Positions 19,992-28,020 of a stretch of DNA of 40,040 nucleotides are shown in pieces (the stretch's first letter is position 1; each line of letters starts with the position of its first letter). The notes under the pieces are model-generated. The model was not told the origin of the DNA. It did no database searches and worked only from the letters and a program-made list of their open reading frames with translations. Source of the DNA: Candidatus Obscuribacterales bacterium (GTDB taxonomy: Bacteria > Cyanobacteriota > Vampirovibrionia > Obscuribacterales > Obscuribacteraceae); NCBI GenBank assembly GCA_021732565.1, contig JAKFUT010000033.1, forward strand, positions 1-40,040. The letters run 5' to 3'. The translations under genes were made by a program, and so were the position numbers.

Positions 19992-20231
19992 CTAGAGCGT
20001 TGCCCGTTGCAACTCCGGTCGCCATTCTGCGAGTATGGCGCCTTCTACGGGGCACACACTAAGACAAGCACCGCATCCGATGCATGTTGGCTCATCAATA
20101 AAAGCAAACTTGGTGCCTTTCGCATTAATCTGACCAGACGCCCAATGAATGGCCTCTACAGGACACACTCCAACGCAGTCTCCAACACCTTCGCAGATGT
20201 CGCTGACAATGGTGTATGAATAGCTTTCCAT
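19992..20231 (-). CDS. 7Fe-type ferredoxin ([3Fe-4S][4Fe-4S])
   Basis: 79 aa, ATG with AAGGAG 6 nt upstream; a longer frame upstream to 20306 lacks support. Cysteines are Cys13, Cys19 and Cys23-Pro, then Cys50-x2-Cys53-x2-Cys56-x3-Cys60-Pro. The second set is a full [4Fe-4S] motif. The first has only three Cys in CEGVGDCVGVCP (the usual second Cys is absent), the arrangement of ferredoxins whose first cluster is [3Fe-4S]. It is a soluble cytoplasmic electron carrier; its redox partner is not in the window. It faces a SufR-like Fe-S regulator across 393 bp, which suggests Fe-S- or redox-dependent control. Confidence 0.9.
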   Translation of the reverse strand: MESYSYTIVSDICEGVGDCVGVCPVEAIHWASGQINAKGTKFAFIDEPTCIGCGACLSVCPVEGAILAEWRPELQRATL

Positions 20232-20624
20232 AACTAACTCCTTATGTAGATTACGAAATAAGTGATGTATCGGTTGTGCCAACCCGTGATGCAACGAGTG
20301 CCGCACGTTGCGGCTCGCGACATCTTCTCTCCCGGTTCGCCGATCCGACGCGCAGAAGTTTCGCGTGCAGAGCAGCAGGAGCGCCGCCGCCGCAGCAGCA
20401 GAGCTAGCTAAGTTTTGTTCGTCCGGTACTGCATGTGGTATCGGCGGCGGGTTGGTCTAGACCGACCAGATTTGGAGAAACCGTTTGTCTTTGACCCACA
20501 TCTGATTTGGGGGTGTTGTGATTGACGACCTGGTTTCAAGACGATGTTAGATCGCTGGTCCGGAAATCGCAAGATATTTTACACAGATCAGTGTATAAAT
20601 ACTGATTACAGGGAGGATGCCGAA
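20232..20624. other. Divergent regulatory region between ferredoxin and SufR-like gene
   Basis: 393 bp without a gene. It contains GCC/GCA trinucleotide runs (about 20370-20400) and, near the right end, a palindrome enclosing a -10-like hexamer. No clear ferredoxin promoter was found on the minus strand. Confidence 0.5.
20587..20606 (+). promoter_or_regulatory. Candidate operator (ATCAGT-N8-ACTGAT) enclosing a TATAAA -10 element
   Basis: Perfect 6-bp inverted arms at 20587-20592 and 20601-20606 flank an 8-bp centre with TATAAA (20594-20599). It lies 18 bp before the SufR-like start codon. A repressor bound here would cover the -10, which fits negative autoregulation. No good -35 is visible at the expected distance. 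Confidence 0.5.
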
Positions 20625-21278
20625 ATGAAGGTTCAGCAGATTGCTCGTCGGCAGAAATCCGAGGAGACGCCAGCGGCGATTATGCGTATTCTAAAACTGC
20701 GTGGCGAAATGACTGTCGCCGAGTTTTGTCGGTCACTTAAACTCACGCATACCGCGGTGCGCCGTCATCTGGCGAGGTTGGTCAAAGATGATCTGCTCGC
20801 GGTTCATGCACACCCTATGGAAAAGGGACGTCCTGTTAACAAATACACGCTAACTGGAAATGCAGCAAAGTATTTTCCATCGGGCTACGAACGAATGCTT
20901 GCTGATGTTCTAGATACGGTATTTGAATCAGGCGGTCACAAGGCGGTGATGGACTTGTTGAGAACAAATACCCAGCGCACCATGTCATCGCTTGCACCGC
21001 AGTTTCAGCATATAGGGTTGCAGGAACGAGTCGCGCTCTTGGCGGAGTATTTTTCCGAAAATGGTTATATGACCGGCTGGAAAAAATTGGCTGACGGTAA
21101 CTTCTTCATTTATCATCAGAACTGTGCAATCTTTACTGTGGCGGTTAAGTACAGACAGTGCTGCATCCTTGAACCGAGATTGATGGAAGCACTGTTGCAA
21201 TCCAGGGTGGTCCGGCAGCAGTATATCCTCAAAGGCAAACCGATCTGCGGCTATCTTGTGGAAAGCGCTGTTCATTAA
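20625..21278 (+). CDS. SufR-like iron-sulfur-sensing HTH transcriptional regulator
   Basis: 217 aa, ATG with GGGAGG 8 nt upstream; an upstream in-frame ATG (20544) has none and would run across the candidate operator. Residues about 12-75 form a winged helix-turn-helix (ILKLRGEMTVAEFC, LTHTAVRRHLARL, then the wing GRPVNKYTLT). The C-terminal half has Cys167, Cys179, Cys180 and Cys208 in NCAIFTVAV...QCC and ICGYLV, the layout of SufR-family repressors that bind a [4Fe-4S] cluster. The usual third Cys, expected about 14 residues after Cys180, is absent, leaving at least three ligands. The neighbouring divergent ferredoxin fits an Fe-S regulon. The ABC-type operon downstream may be co-transcribed (150-bp gap). 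Confidence 0.8.
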   Translation: MKVQQIARRQKSEETPAAIMRILKLRGEMTVAEFCRSLKLTHTAVRRHLARLVKDDLLAVHAHPMEKGRPVNKYTLTGNAAKYFPSGYERMLADVLDTVFESGGHKAVMDLLRTNTQRTMSSLAPQFQHIGLQERVALLAEYFSENGYMTGWKKLADGNFFIYHQNCAIFTVAVKYRQCCILEPRLMEALLQSRVVRQQYILKGKPICGYLVESAVH

Positions 21279-21427
21279 GGACACTGGTCTAGAGTTTTGT
21301 CTGTCGGGCATATACTCTTTGATAGGCTCATCATTTGTTGCTCTGCCTTGGCAGGGACATCCAAAAGAAACGGGGGCTAAGACCGATTAGATCTGATCCT
21401 GAACAGGCATTACCAAGAGCGATCTCG

Positions 21428-22375
21428 ATGGAAAGCGAAGTACTGGTAGAAGTTCGAGATGTATCGAAAACATATAAAGGAAACGTCAAGGCCCTTAACG
21501 GTATTAGTTTAACGATTAACAAAGGCGAGATCTTCGGGTTAATAGGACCGAACGGGGCCGGAAAAACAACGCTGATCGGATGCATGCTCGGGCTGCTTCA
21601 TCCGGACTCTGGAAGTGTGACCATCGGTGGAAAACCGCCACATTATCTGTCAGTGTTGCAAACGATTGGGTATATGCCGGAACGACCCGACTTTGAGTAT
21701 TGGATGACGGCTCGGCAGTTTCTTGAATATCATCACGGACTTGCAGGGCTAAACCCCGCCACGAGGAAGCAAGATATAGAGAATGCTCTCGATCTGGTTG
21801 AACTAGCTGCTTCTGCGCGAATGCGCCGTTTGAAGACTTATTCGCGGGGCATGCTGCAACGGTTGAACCTTGCTCAACTTGTTATCGGACAACCCAAAAT
21901 GATGCTTCTGGACGAACCAACATTAGGGCTTGATCCAACCGGTGTGGCCGTTGTTCGTCGATTGGTCACCAACATGCGCGAGTCTGGAGTTACCGCCATT
22001 ATCAATTCACACCAGTTGGATGAAATTGAGCGGCTTTGCGATCGCGTGGCATTCATTCGTCAAGGTACAATCGCTGCAATTGAAACGCTCAAAGGCGGCG
22101 AGTTGTGCGACTATATCTTGTTTGTGAAATGGGCGTCGACTTTACTCAATGGCACACTGGAGTCCACTCTTGCTCGCTGCGCCACTGCCGCTGGTGCGAC
22201 CATTTCGCAGTCTCACGAGAAGTGGGCTCGGTTCACAGTGAAGGACAGTCACGCTGCCGCCCGTCTGATCAAAGAATTGGTGAATGAAGGAATTCCCGTG
22301 GATGAAGCGGTACCTGAACGTATGAGGCTCGAGCAGCTTTTTTCCAGCGCAGACGGAGAAGAGACACATGAATAA
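21428..22375 (+). CDS. ABC transporter ATP-binding protein
   Basis: 315 aa from ATG 21428; an in-frame TTG at 21335 would add 31 residues, and neither has a strong ribosome binding site. Motifs seen: Walker A GPNGAGKTT, Q-loop region IGYMPERPDF, signature YSRGMLQR (variant of LSGGQ), Walker B MMLLDEPTLGLDP, and the switch His in NSHQLDEIERLCDR. The type is the CcmA/NatA-like ABC-2 family, with a C-terminal extension of about 85 residues. It powers the membrane protein encoded next, whose start overlaps this gene by 8 bp. Substrate unknown. Confidence 0.92.
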   Translation: MESEVLVEVRDVSKTYKGNVKALNGISLTINKGEIFGLIGPNGAGKTTLIGCMLGLLHPDSGSVTIGGKPPHYLSVLQTIGYMPERPDFEYWMTARQFLEYHHGLAGLNPATRKQDIENALDLVELAASARMRRLKTYSRGMLQRLNLAQLVIGQPKMMLLDEPTLGLDPTGVAVVRRLVTNMRESGVTAIINSHQLDEIERLCDRVAFIRQGTIAAIETLKGGELCDYILFVKWASTLLNGTLESTLARCATAAGATISQSHEKWARFTVKDSHAAARLIKELVNEGIPVDEAVPERMRLEQLFSSADGEETHE

Positions 22376-23165
22376 GACCATCATGATCTTTACCGCCATG
22401 TCAGCTTGCCTGGATCAAATGAAGTTAATCTATGTTGCGCTTCTCGGCTTTGTCGTTCCTATCGGAATGAAGATTGCCTCGATGATGCACGGAGCCACGG
22501 ATTCACAGACATTCGAAATGCTTACAGGCAAAGTCGGGGTTGCGTTTATTCTTATGGTATTGTGCCTCGGTCTGGCCGGCAATACCTCAACGCAGGGCGG
22601 TAGGGGAGGCGAATATCTTCCCTTAGTTTTCACAAGACCCGTATCCAGATCCGAATACGTGATCACGAAGTGGGTGACGATAACAATCATTGGTGGAATG
22701 CTGGCCGCGGTGCAGAATATTATCGTGGCACTGGCAGGCTTTCATTTTGGTGAAATATTGACACTGCAGGCAGTGGCTAGCATGGTGATCGAACGATTCC
22801 TGGATGCTGGGATAATTTCGGCCGCGATGCTTTTGGCCATGCTTAACAAGAACACCATATTTCAGATAGTGTGTATAGTTGCCTTTTATATCTGGATGGC
22901 CGGCCAGACCATTCCACCGGTAAGTGTAGCGGGACCGAATCCCACTGGTATCGACGAACTTGCACTGCAATCTACTAAGTTCATGTTGAGCACATCACAG
23001 TTGTTATCTGATCTCATTATTCCTACTATCAACGTCTATGATGCGCTCAATGGAAGCCAATGGCCGATTGTGCCCGTGTTGTCGTATCTTTCAACGGTTG
23101 CTCTTTACCTGTTGTTCTCCATTGCGGTGACCAATCGAAGGGAGTTCTTCTATGGTTCCAACTAG
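22368..23165 (+). CDS. ABC-2-type transporter permease
   Basis: 265 aa with about six hydrophobic segments (for example VALLGFVVPIGMKIAS, VAFILMVLCLGLAG, IIGGMLAAVQNIIVALAG, LSTVALYLLFSIAV). The motif LVFTRPVSRSEYVITKW is typical of ABC-2 permeases. The start overlaps the ATPase gene by 8 bp and the end overlaps the thioredoxin-like gene by 14 bp, so the three are translationally coupled. It forms the membrane half of the exporter; the cargo cannot be told from sequence. Confidence 0.88.
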   Translation: MNKTIMIFTAMSACLDQMKLIYVALLGFVVPIGMKIASMMHGATDSQTFEMLTGKVGVAFILMVLCLGLAGNTSTQGGRGGEYLPLVFTRPVSRSEYVITKWVTITIIGGMLAAVQNIIVALAGFHFGEILTLQAVASMVIERFLDAGIISAAMLLAMLNKNTIFQIVCIVAFYIWMAGQTIPPVSVAGPNPTGIDELALQSTKFMLSTSQLLSDLIIPTINVYDALNGSQWPIVPVLSYLSTVALYLLFSIAVTNRREFFYGSN

Positions 23166-23673
23166 CAAGGACCGTTCTGCCATTGCAACCCCACCAGTGT
23201 TTATTATTGCTACGGTGGTTTTGCTGCTGGCCAGGATCGCAGCGATGGCGGTGGAGTTTGCGCATCCCCAGGCTCCGCCGAAGGGAGTAAAGTGGATGGA
23301 CCTGGAACAGTTTTCGCAAATTCAAGGTACCGGAGGCCGGTTAGTTCTGTATGAGTTTTATGCCGAATGGTGTGATCCGGCAAAGCGTATGGAGTCTACC
23401 ACTCTCTGCAACAACGATTTGCGCGAGCTGATTGAGGCAAAATTCATTCCTGTTCGTGTAACTGATGTCGCTCGCGAGAAGGGCAAAAATCCTCCGCTAA
23501 TCACGGAACTTCAAAAGAAGTATCGGGTTTTCGCGTTTCCAACTCTGGTAATAGCTCATCCTAACGGTGATGCGGCTTCAACGCTGGTCGGAAGTTGCGG
23601 ATCATTGACGACTTATAGATTCCTCAGCCGCACTCTTAGCCTGGTACCGCGCTATACGAACAAGAAGAACTAG
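23152..23673 (+). CDS. Membrane-anchored thioredoxin-like protein with CxxA active site
   Basis: 173 aa, ATG with GGGAG 7 nt upstream, overlapping the permease gene by 14 bp. Residues about 15-35 form a single membrane anchor (VFIIATVVLLLARIAAMAV). The thioredoxin fold follows: EFYAEWCDPAK with Cys74-Asp-Pro-Ala77 where a normal thioredoxin has CxxC, and the cis-Pro loop VFAFPTLVI. With only the first Cys it cannot do classical dithiol exchange; it may act as a monothiol or a binding protein. Coupling to the ABC genes suggests a joint role in the envelope, perhaps handling an exported thiol or protein. A strong hairpin follows the stop codon. Confidence 0.85.
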   Translation: MVPTSKDRSAIATPPVFIIATVVLLLARIAAMAVEFAHPQAPPKGVKWMDLEQFSQIQGTGGRLVLYEFYAEWCDPAKRMESTTLCNNDLRELIEAKFIPVRVTDVAREKGKNPPLITELQKKYRVFAFPTLVIAHPNGDAASTLVGSCGSLTTYRFLSRTLSLVPRYTNKKN

Positions 23674-23709
23674 CGTGAGTTTAAAAGTTACAGCCTTTTA
23701 AAGTCACGC
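23673..23709 (+). terminator. Strong stem-loop at the end of the ABC/thioredoxin operon
   Basis: A 15-bp stem with one mismatch (arms at 23673-23687 and 23695-23709) and the 7-nt loop TTACAGC starts at the last base of the stop codon. There is no T-run after it, so it is either a non-canonical terminator or a 3'-end stabiliser. A second perfect hairpin, CATCCACA/TGTGGATG (23762-23784), lies in the same convergent gap. Confidence 0.55.
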
Positions 23710-23883
23710 CAGGCGAGCCCTGTGAGAAACGAAGCGGGCCCCCGGTTCAGCGACCCGGCTACATCCACAAGCCGCCTGTGGATGAAGCTGCAACGGGTGG
23801 CGAAAAGCGGACCAAAGCGAACGGGAAATCATCAAACATCTGGCAAAAAAGTACCGAGGAGTGGTGAAATGACCGGTTCCAAT

Positions 23884-25404
23884 TCAGGCAATAATCTTGG
23901 CCATGGCCCGGAGCTGTTCCTTAAGTTCGCTGGCGTTTTCGATTCGTTGAGTGGTATTAATTGCGGTGCAGCGAGCCACGAGTTCGTCCATGGTTGTTGA
24001 AACCGCTGGCTGAATTAGTTGTGGTCTGGAAACGCTGATAGGCTTGGGATCTTTTCCGCATAGGAGGTAATGCAGCGTTGCGCCCATTGAATAAAGATCG
24101 CTTTGCGGAACCGGTTTGCCGCGAAATTGTTCCGGTGCAATGAAAGCGTGTTTACCAACCACGGTCGCAGTGGTTGTCGTGCTCGATTTTTGCTCTGCCA
24201 CGTTGAAGTCGATAAGCTTTAGCACATTGTCTTTCGAGAGAATCAAGTTGTCTGGAGTAAAGTCCCTGTGTATCACAGGGGGGACTTGCGCATGGAGGTA
24301 TGCAAGTATGTCGCACATTTGCAGGGCCAGATCTACAACTTTGCCCTCTGAGAGAGCCCCCCCGTGGCGAATCAATGTACTCAAGGGGGTTCCTACAATG
24401 TGCTCCAGCACGAGATATCCGCGATGGTCTTCGAAGAAGAAATCGATTAGCTTTACTATGCGAGGATGTTTAATTGTTTCCAGAATTCTGGCTTCCTTCT
24501 CAAGTCGGTCAACGGCTCGGGTTCGTGCAGCCCGGCTCACTTGAATAGGAAGCACATATTCTTTGAGCACTACGTCGTCGCCCGATTTGAGCAAGTGCCT
24601 CCGGCTAGCAGTATAAGCAACTCCCTGCCCGCCACCACCAATTCGACCGGTTACCGTATATTCGCCTTCCTTGAGAACGGCGCCTGTGGGCAGTGGTGTT
24701 AACCTGTCTCGCTCTGGTGGAGCCGCCAGTGCCTTGAGCCAGAGCTCAGTGTAGCTGCTATCTTTGCCGTTGGATTCACCAAGCAAGCCGGACAATTCAA
24801 AATCCCGTGGAACATCTTTGCCAAGACAGGTAATCGCTTCCCACAGTAACGGGAACTGCTCGGGTTCTACGATTTGTCCCACTTTAACCTTCACGCAACT
24901 CTTGCCTGCACTGAAACACAAGAACTGCTGTTCCGCAAGAGTCGTTGCGGCAGGTTGAAAAAGATGTATGCGAGTGAGCTTCTCCCAACGTAACCATGGT
25001 GAAGCATATTGCCCCATTAGAGTTCTCCGCCAGTGCAGCCGCACGCCGCGCCGTCCAACACCGATGTGAGTAGGTTGAAATAGAATAGGTATTAATAAAA
25101 GCAGGGCGCAAAAGAGCACCGCCCAAACCACCACTCTTGCCGGAGACTCCACAACATCTCCCAGCATTTGCAGAAACCGGGTGTTTGCACTCATCCCCCA
25201 CACTAGCAACCCGACCCCGGGCACCATTGAAAGAAGGGAACAGGCGACAAATCCACCAGGAAGAGGTTTTACGGACATGTGATAGTGAATGAGTCTGGCC
25301 AATTTTCCCAGTGGTGCACATTCGATCAAAAGCTCTGGCGAAAAATCCCACCAGTGAAATTTCGGGACGGGCATGGATTCATCAGCGAGGTTTAACTCCG
25401 TCAT
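23884..25404 (-). CDS. Membrane-anchored Ser/Thr protein kinase with DFN motif
   Basis: 506 aa. The N-terminal part (about 1-245) has two hydrophobic segments (FVACSLLSMVPGVGLLVWG; VVVWAVLFCALLLLIPILF) and a PH-like or unknown soluble stretch. The kinase domain (about 250-500) shows the Gly-rich loop GRIGGGGQGVAY, Lys281 in VVLKEYV, HRDFTPDN (Asp381), and IDFNVAE, where the usual DFG is Asp399-Phe-Asn401. IAPEQFRG and the Asp of SDLYSMG follow. All catalytic residues except the DFG glycine are present, so it is probably active with an altered activation loop. It lies 10 bp after its paralogue at 25415-26821 and is co-transcribed with it. Confidence 0.9.
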   Translation of the reverse strand: MTELNLADESMPVPKFHWWDFSPELLIECAPLGKLARLIHYHMSVKPLPGGFVACSLLSMVPGVGLLVWGMSANTRFLQMLGDVVESPARVVVWAVLFCALLLLIPILFQPTHIGVGRRGVRLHWRRTLMGQYASPWLRWEKLTRIHLFQPAATTLAEQQFLCFSAGKSCVKVKVGQIVEPEQFPLLWEAITCLGKDVPRDFELSGLLGESNGKDSSYTELWLKALAAPPERDRLTPLPTGAVLKEGEYTVTGRIGGGGQGVAYTASRRHLLKSGDDVVLKEYVLPIQVSRAARTRAVDRLEKEARILETIKHPRIVKLIDFFFEDHRGYLVLEHIVGTPLSTLIRHGGALSEGKVVDLALQMCDILAYLHAQVPPVIHRDFTPDNLILSKDNVLKLIDFNVAEQKSSTTTTATVVGKHAFIAPEQFRGKPVPQSDLYSMGATLHYLLCGKDPKPISVSRPQLIQPAVSTTMDELVARCTAINTTQRIENASELKEQLRAMAKIIA

Positions 25405-25414
25405 CGAGCCTCCT

Positions 25415-26821
25415 TCACGTCGAAACCATAACGGCGCTTAGGGCACCAAGTCTTCGTCTCAATTCCTCAGCACTGGCGATGCGATCACATTCGTCAAAGG
25501 CGGTGCAATCAGCCACTAATCGATCGATCTCTTCGCTGATGTCCGGGTTGACAGCTCGCGGCGACGACGGTGACAGGGCCTCTGGATCCTGCCCCGTTAA
25601 GAGGAAGAACAAGGTGGAACCCAGCGAGTAGATATCGCTGCTCAAAGTAGTATCACCGCGGAACTGTTCAGGCGCTATGAAAGATTGCTTACCGACCAGA
25701 GTTCCTGTGGCCGTGCCGATGTATTCATTAGCTGCGCCAAAGTCGATCAACACAATTGTCTCATTTGACGTTAGCACTACATTGTCGGGAGTGAGGTCGC
25801 GGTGAATGACCGGGGGATTTTGACAATGCAAGTATTGAAGAATCTCCGCCAGCTGTTCGGCCCAGCGTCGCACCTGAAGCTCAGACTGGGGACCACGCTG
25901 CTTTACTATTTGCCTGAGATCGGCGCCGGGAATATAGTCGAGCATCAGGTATGTGCGATCATCCTCCACGAAATGATCGCGCACCCGCGCCACCCGGGGA
26001 TGACTTAACTTGGTTAGTAAGCTGGCTTCTCGATTGAAAAGCTCTGCCGCCTTCTCTCTTAGTCTTTCGTCCGCGTCGGGTACGATAAACTCCTTAAGCA
26101 CCACGGTTTCAGTCTGGTTGAGCTGTGCCAGATAAATGGCTGACAGACCGCCGAATGCGAGTTGTCTTACAACCCTGAGCCGTCCGGCAAGTAATTCCGT
26201 TCCATTGGATAGAGGTACAAACGCGGTGGAAGAAAATCTGCGTCCCATTTCTTCTTCCCACATTGATGTGAAGCTGGCAATACCCTTTAGATGTTGCCCG
26301 TCGTGAATAGTATTTGCCAGTGTCAGTAGCTCCGGATCTTTGTCCGCATTCTTTCCCCAAACTTCCAGGGCAAGCAGTATTTGTTCCACCGCTTCGTCTT
26401 TCAAGCATTTCAAATCGATGACAACATGACCGCCAGATCGAAAGATCAAGTCGAGCTTCCCACGATTGAGTGGTTCGTTGTCTCGTTGAATAAACCTGAT
26501 TCGAGCGAGATCAGACCAATTTCGTTCGCGTCGCCCTTTGAGCGAGGGAATGCACAAAAGTGGAAATGCCAGACCACCTGAACTGAGGACCAGGGCATGG
26601 TCGAGAGATATGATTGTGGCGAAAATACCGGAGAACAGGAGCGCCGAAAAGAACATGAACGACGCTGCAACCCTTACGTCGCACGTCAGGAGCATCGGGG
26701 ACATTACCAGAGCACCAATGGAACCCAGAACACCCCAGGCGGGAAAAAGCACAACCGTAGCGATAGAACCGACTACGTGTCCCATTGTTCTATATTTAAG
26801 TATTATCTCTTGCTTGCTCAT
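25415..26821 (-). CDS. Membrane-anchored Ser/Thr protein kinase
   Basis: 468 aa. Two to three N-terminal hydrophobic segments (about 12-90) are followed by a soluble linker and a kinase domain (about 205-465). Motifs: LAFGGLSAIYLA (Gly loop, degenerate), VVLKEFI (Lys), HRDLTPDNVVL (catalytic loop), IDFGAANE (normal DFG), IAPEQFRGD and SDIYSLGSTLF. Its architecture and wording match the downstream kinase (same VLKEF/Y, TPDN, APEQFRG), so the pair arose by tandem duplication. It is the first gene of this minus-strand pair. Substrates are unknown. Confidence 0.9.
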   Translation of the reverse strand: MSKQEIILKYRTMGHVVGSIATVVLFPAWGVLGSIGALVMSPMLLTCDVRVAASFMFFSALLFSGIFATIISLDHALVLSSGGLAFPLLCIPSLKGRRERNWSDLARIRFIQRDNEPLNRGKLDLIFRSGGHVVIDLKCLKDEAVEQILLALEVWGKNADKDPELLTLANTIHDGQHLKGIASFTSMWEEEMGRRFSSTAFVPLSNGTELLAGRLRVVRQLAFGGLSAIYLAQLNQTETVVLKEFIVPDADERLREKAAELFNREASLLTKLSHPRVARVRDHFVEDDRTYLMLDYIPGADLRQIVKQRGPQSELQVRRWAEQLAEILQYLHCQNPPVIHRDLTPDNVVLTSNETIVLIDFGAANEYIGTATGTLVGKQSFIAPEQFRGDTTLSSDIYSLGSTLFFLLTGQDPEALSPSSPRAVNPDISEEIDRLVADCTAFDECDRIASAEELRRRLGALSAVMVST

Positions 26822-27159
26822 TCTTATCTGTTAAACGAGGTCTTTCCCGATCATACCCGTACAGATTGTTTGTAACCCGACAACTAGCTTTTGTGCCGTC
26901 CAACGTATTCTCAGGGCTACAAATTCTCCCAGCGACACTTTTCGAAAGCGCATCAATGCTTCGGTGCAATTTGTAGGAAGAGTTGCGCGTTCCAACTTGA
27001 GCACTGCGCCCGAGGCAGTTCCAACTTTAAGACCCTGGCAGAGTCTCCGTGGGCTGAAGGTTGCACGAGGAGACGACAGCGCCACTCACAATGACAGCAA
27101 TGCATAAGCCACGAATGTGGCGGATCCCTCTCGTTCTGTGGCAGGGCTGGACGAAGGGG
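26822..27159. other. Intergenic region between the small unknown gene and the kinase pair
   Basis: 338 bp. A minus-strand frame of 84 codons (26831-27085, GTG start, no ribosome binding site) is the only open frame of note and is not convincing. A short GCCAC-N4-GTGGC hairpin at 27108-27121 follows the unknown gene and might be part of its 3' end. Confidence 0.4.
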
Positions 27160-27867
27160 CTAGAGAACAGCGTCTAACATCGGTCGAAGATCGTCGTTGA
27201 AGTCATTCAAGTTAGAGGCCAGCGCCGCTAGAAGGGCGCCTCCATGAAAGTCGCGCAGTTTCACCGCTTCGGCGGAAGCACCGCCGACAATGTCCACCGC
27301 TGAATCCATCGCCTTCCGGTAGGGAATCAAAACGGCGTCCACGCCTTTTCCCTCCAATTCAGATGGTTGAAACACGAAGCCAATCGTTGCTGAATATTGC
27401 TCGAGAACTGGTGCGGTGGTATCTAGAAGGACCTTGAGGCTGCGTTGCAAGACTAACACCTGATGCCTTATTCGCGAGAGCGCTGATGCTCTGCGGGCAA
27501 CGGTCTCTTCCATGCCGGCGTCGCTTTGTGACTCTGCGGTTTGTCCCGCCGCGCAAAGAAACACGATCTCTTCGTCAAGTTCATAAGTGAGGATTTCGCT
27601 TCCAATCAACAATTCGATTAGAAGACCGCTTACTGTACTTTCACGGCCATGCAGCTCACCCATGAGACTGCTGATTGACATTTTCATCCGAGCGAAGAGA
27701 CACCTTATTTCGTGGCCTCTGTCAGCGTCGGATGGTGGATGGTCAAAGCTGGAAGTCAAAGAGAGAGATGGCGTCTCTTTGTCAATGTCGGTCTTCGGTT
27801 TTGCGGAGCTGGTTTTATCAGAAAAGGAACCGCAAGGCCGAAGACTGTCGGAACTGCTCGGCTGCAT
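27160..27867 (-). CDS. Uncharacterised soluble helical protein
   Basis: 235 aa from ATG 27867, which has AGAGG 5 nt upstream; the frame also offers a start at 27891 without such a site. Residues 1-50 are polar and Ser/Pro-rich; the rest is predicted helical (SLMGELHGRESTVSGLLIELL, ASALSRIRHQVLVLQRSLKVLL, LAALASNLNDFNDDLRPML). No signal peptide, membrane segment or catalytic motif is seen. I do not recognise the family. It is on the same strand as its neighbours but separated by 153 bp upstream and 338 bp downstream. Confidence 0.6.
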   Translation of the reverse strand: MQPSSSDSLRPCGSFSDKTSSAKPKTDIDKETPSLSLTSSFDHPPSDADRGHEIRCLFARMKMSISSLMGELHGRESTVSGLLIELLIGSEILTYELDEEIVFLCAAGQTAESQSDAGMEETVARRASALSRIRHQVLVLQRSLKVLLDTTAPVLEQYSATIGFVFQPSELEGKGVDAVLIPYRKAMDSAVDIVGGASAEAVKLRDFHGGALLAALASNLNDFNDDLRPMLDAVL

Positions 27868-28020
27868 TTTAACCTCTAGTAAATTATGCAAGCAATTGGA
27901 CGCTTGCCTTTGAATATAAACCCGGACGGTTTAGATCCTGTTTGTTGGACTACTCCCCCTGAGTGTCCATCAGTGCCCGTAGATTGAGCGGCAATATCTT
28001 AAAACAGCCGCAAATGCTTG

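Noticed and set aside
26831-27085. 84-codon minus-strand frame upstream of the kinase pair
   Set aside because: No ribosome binding site and no family resemblance; kept only as a note in the intergenic entry.
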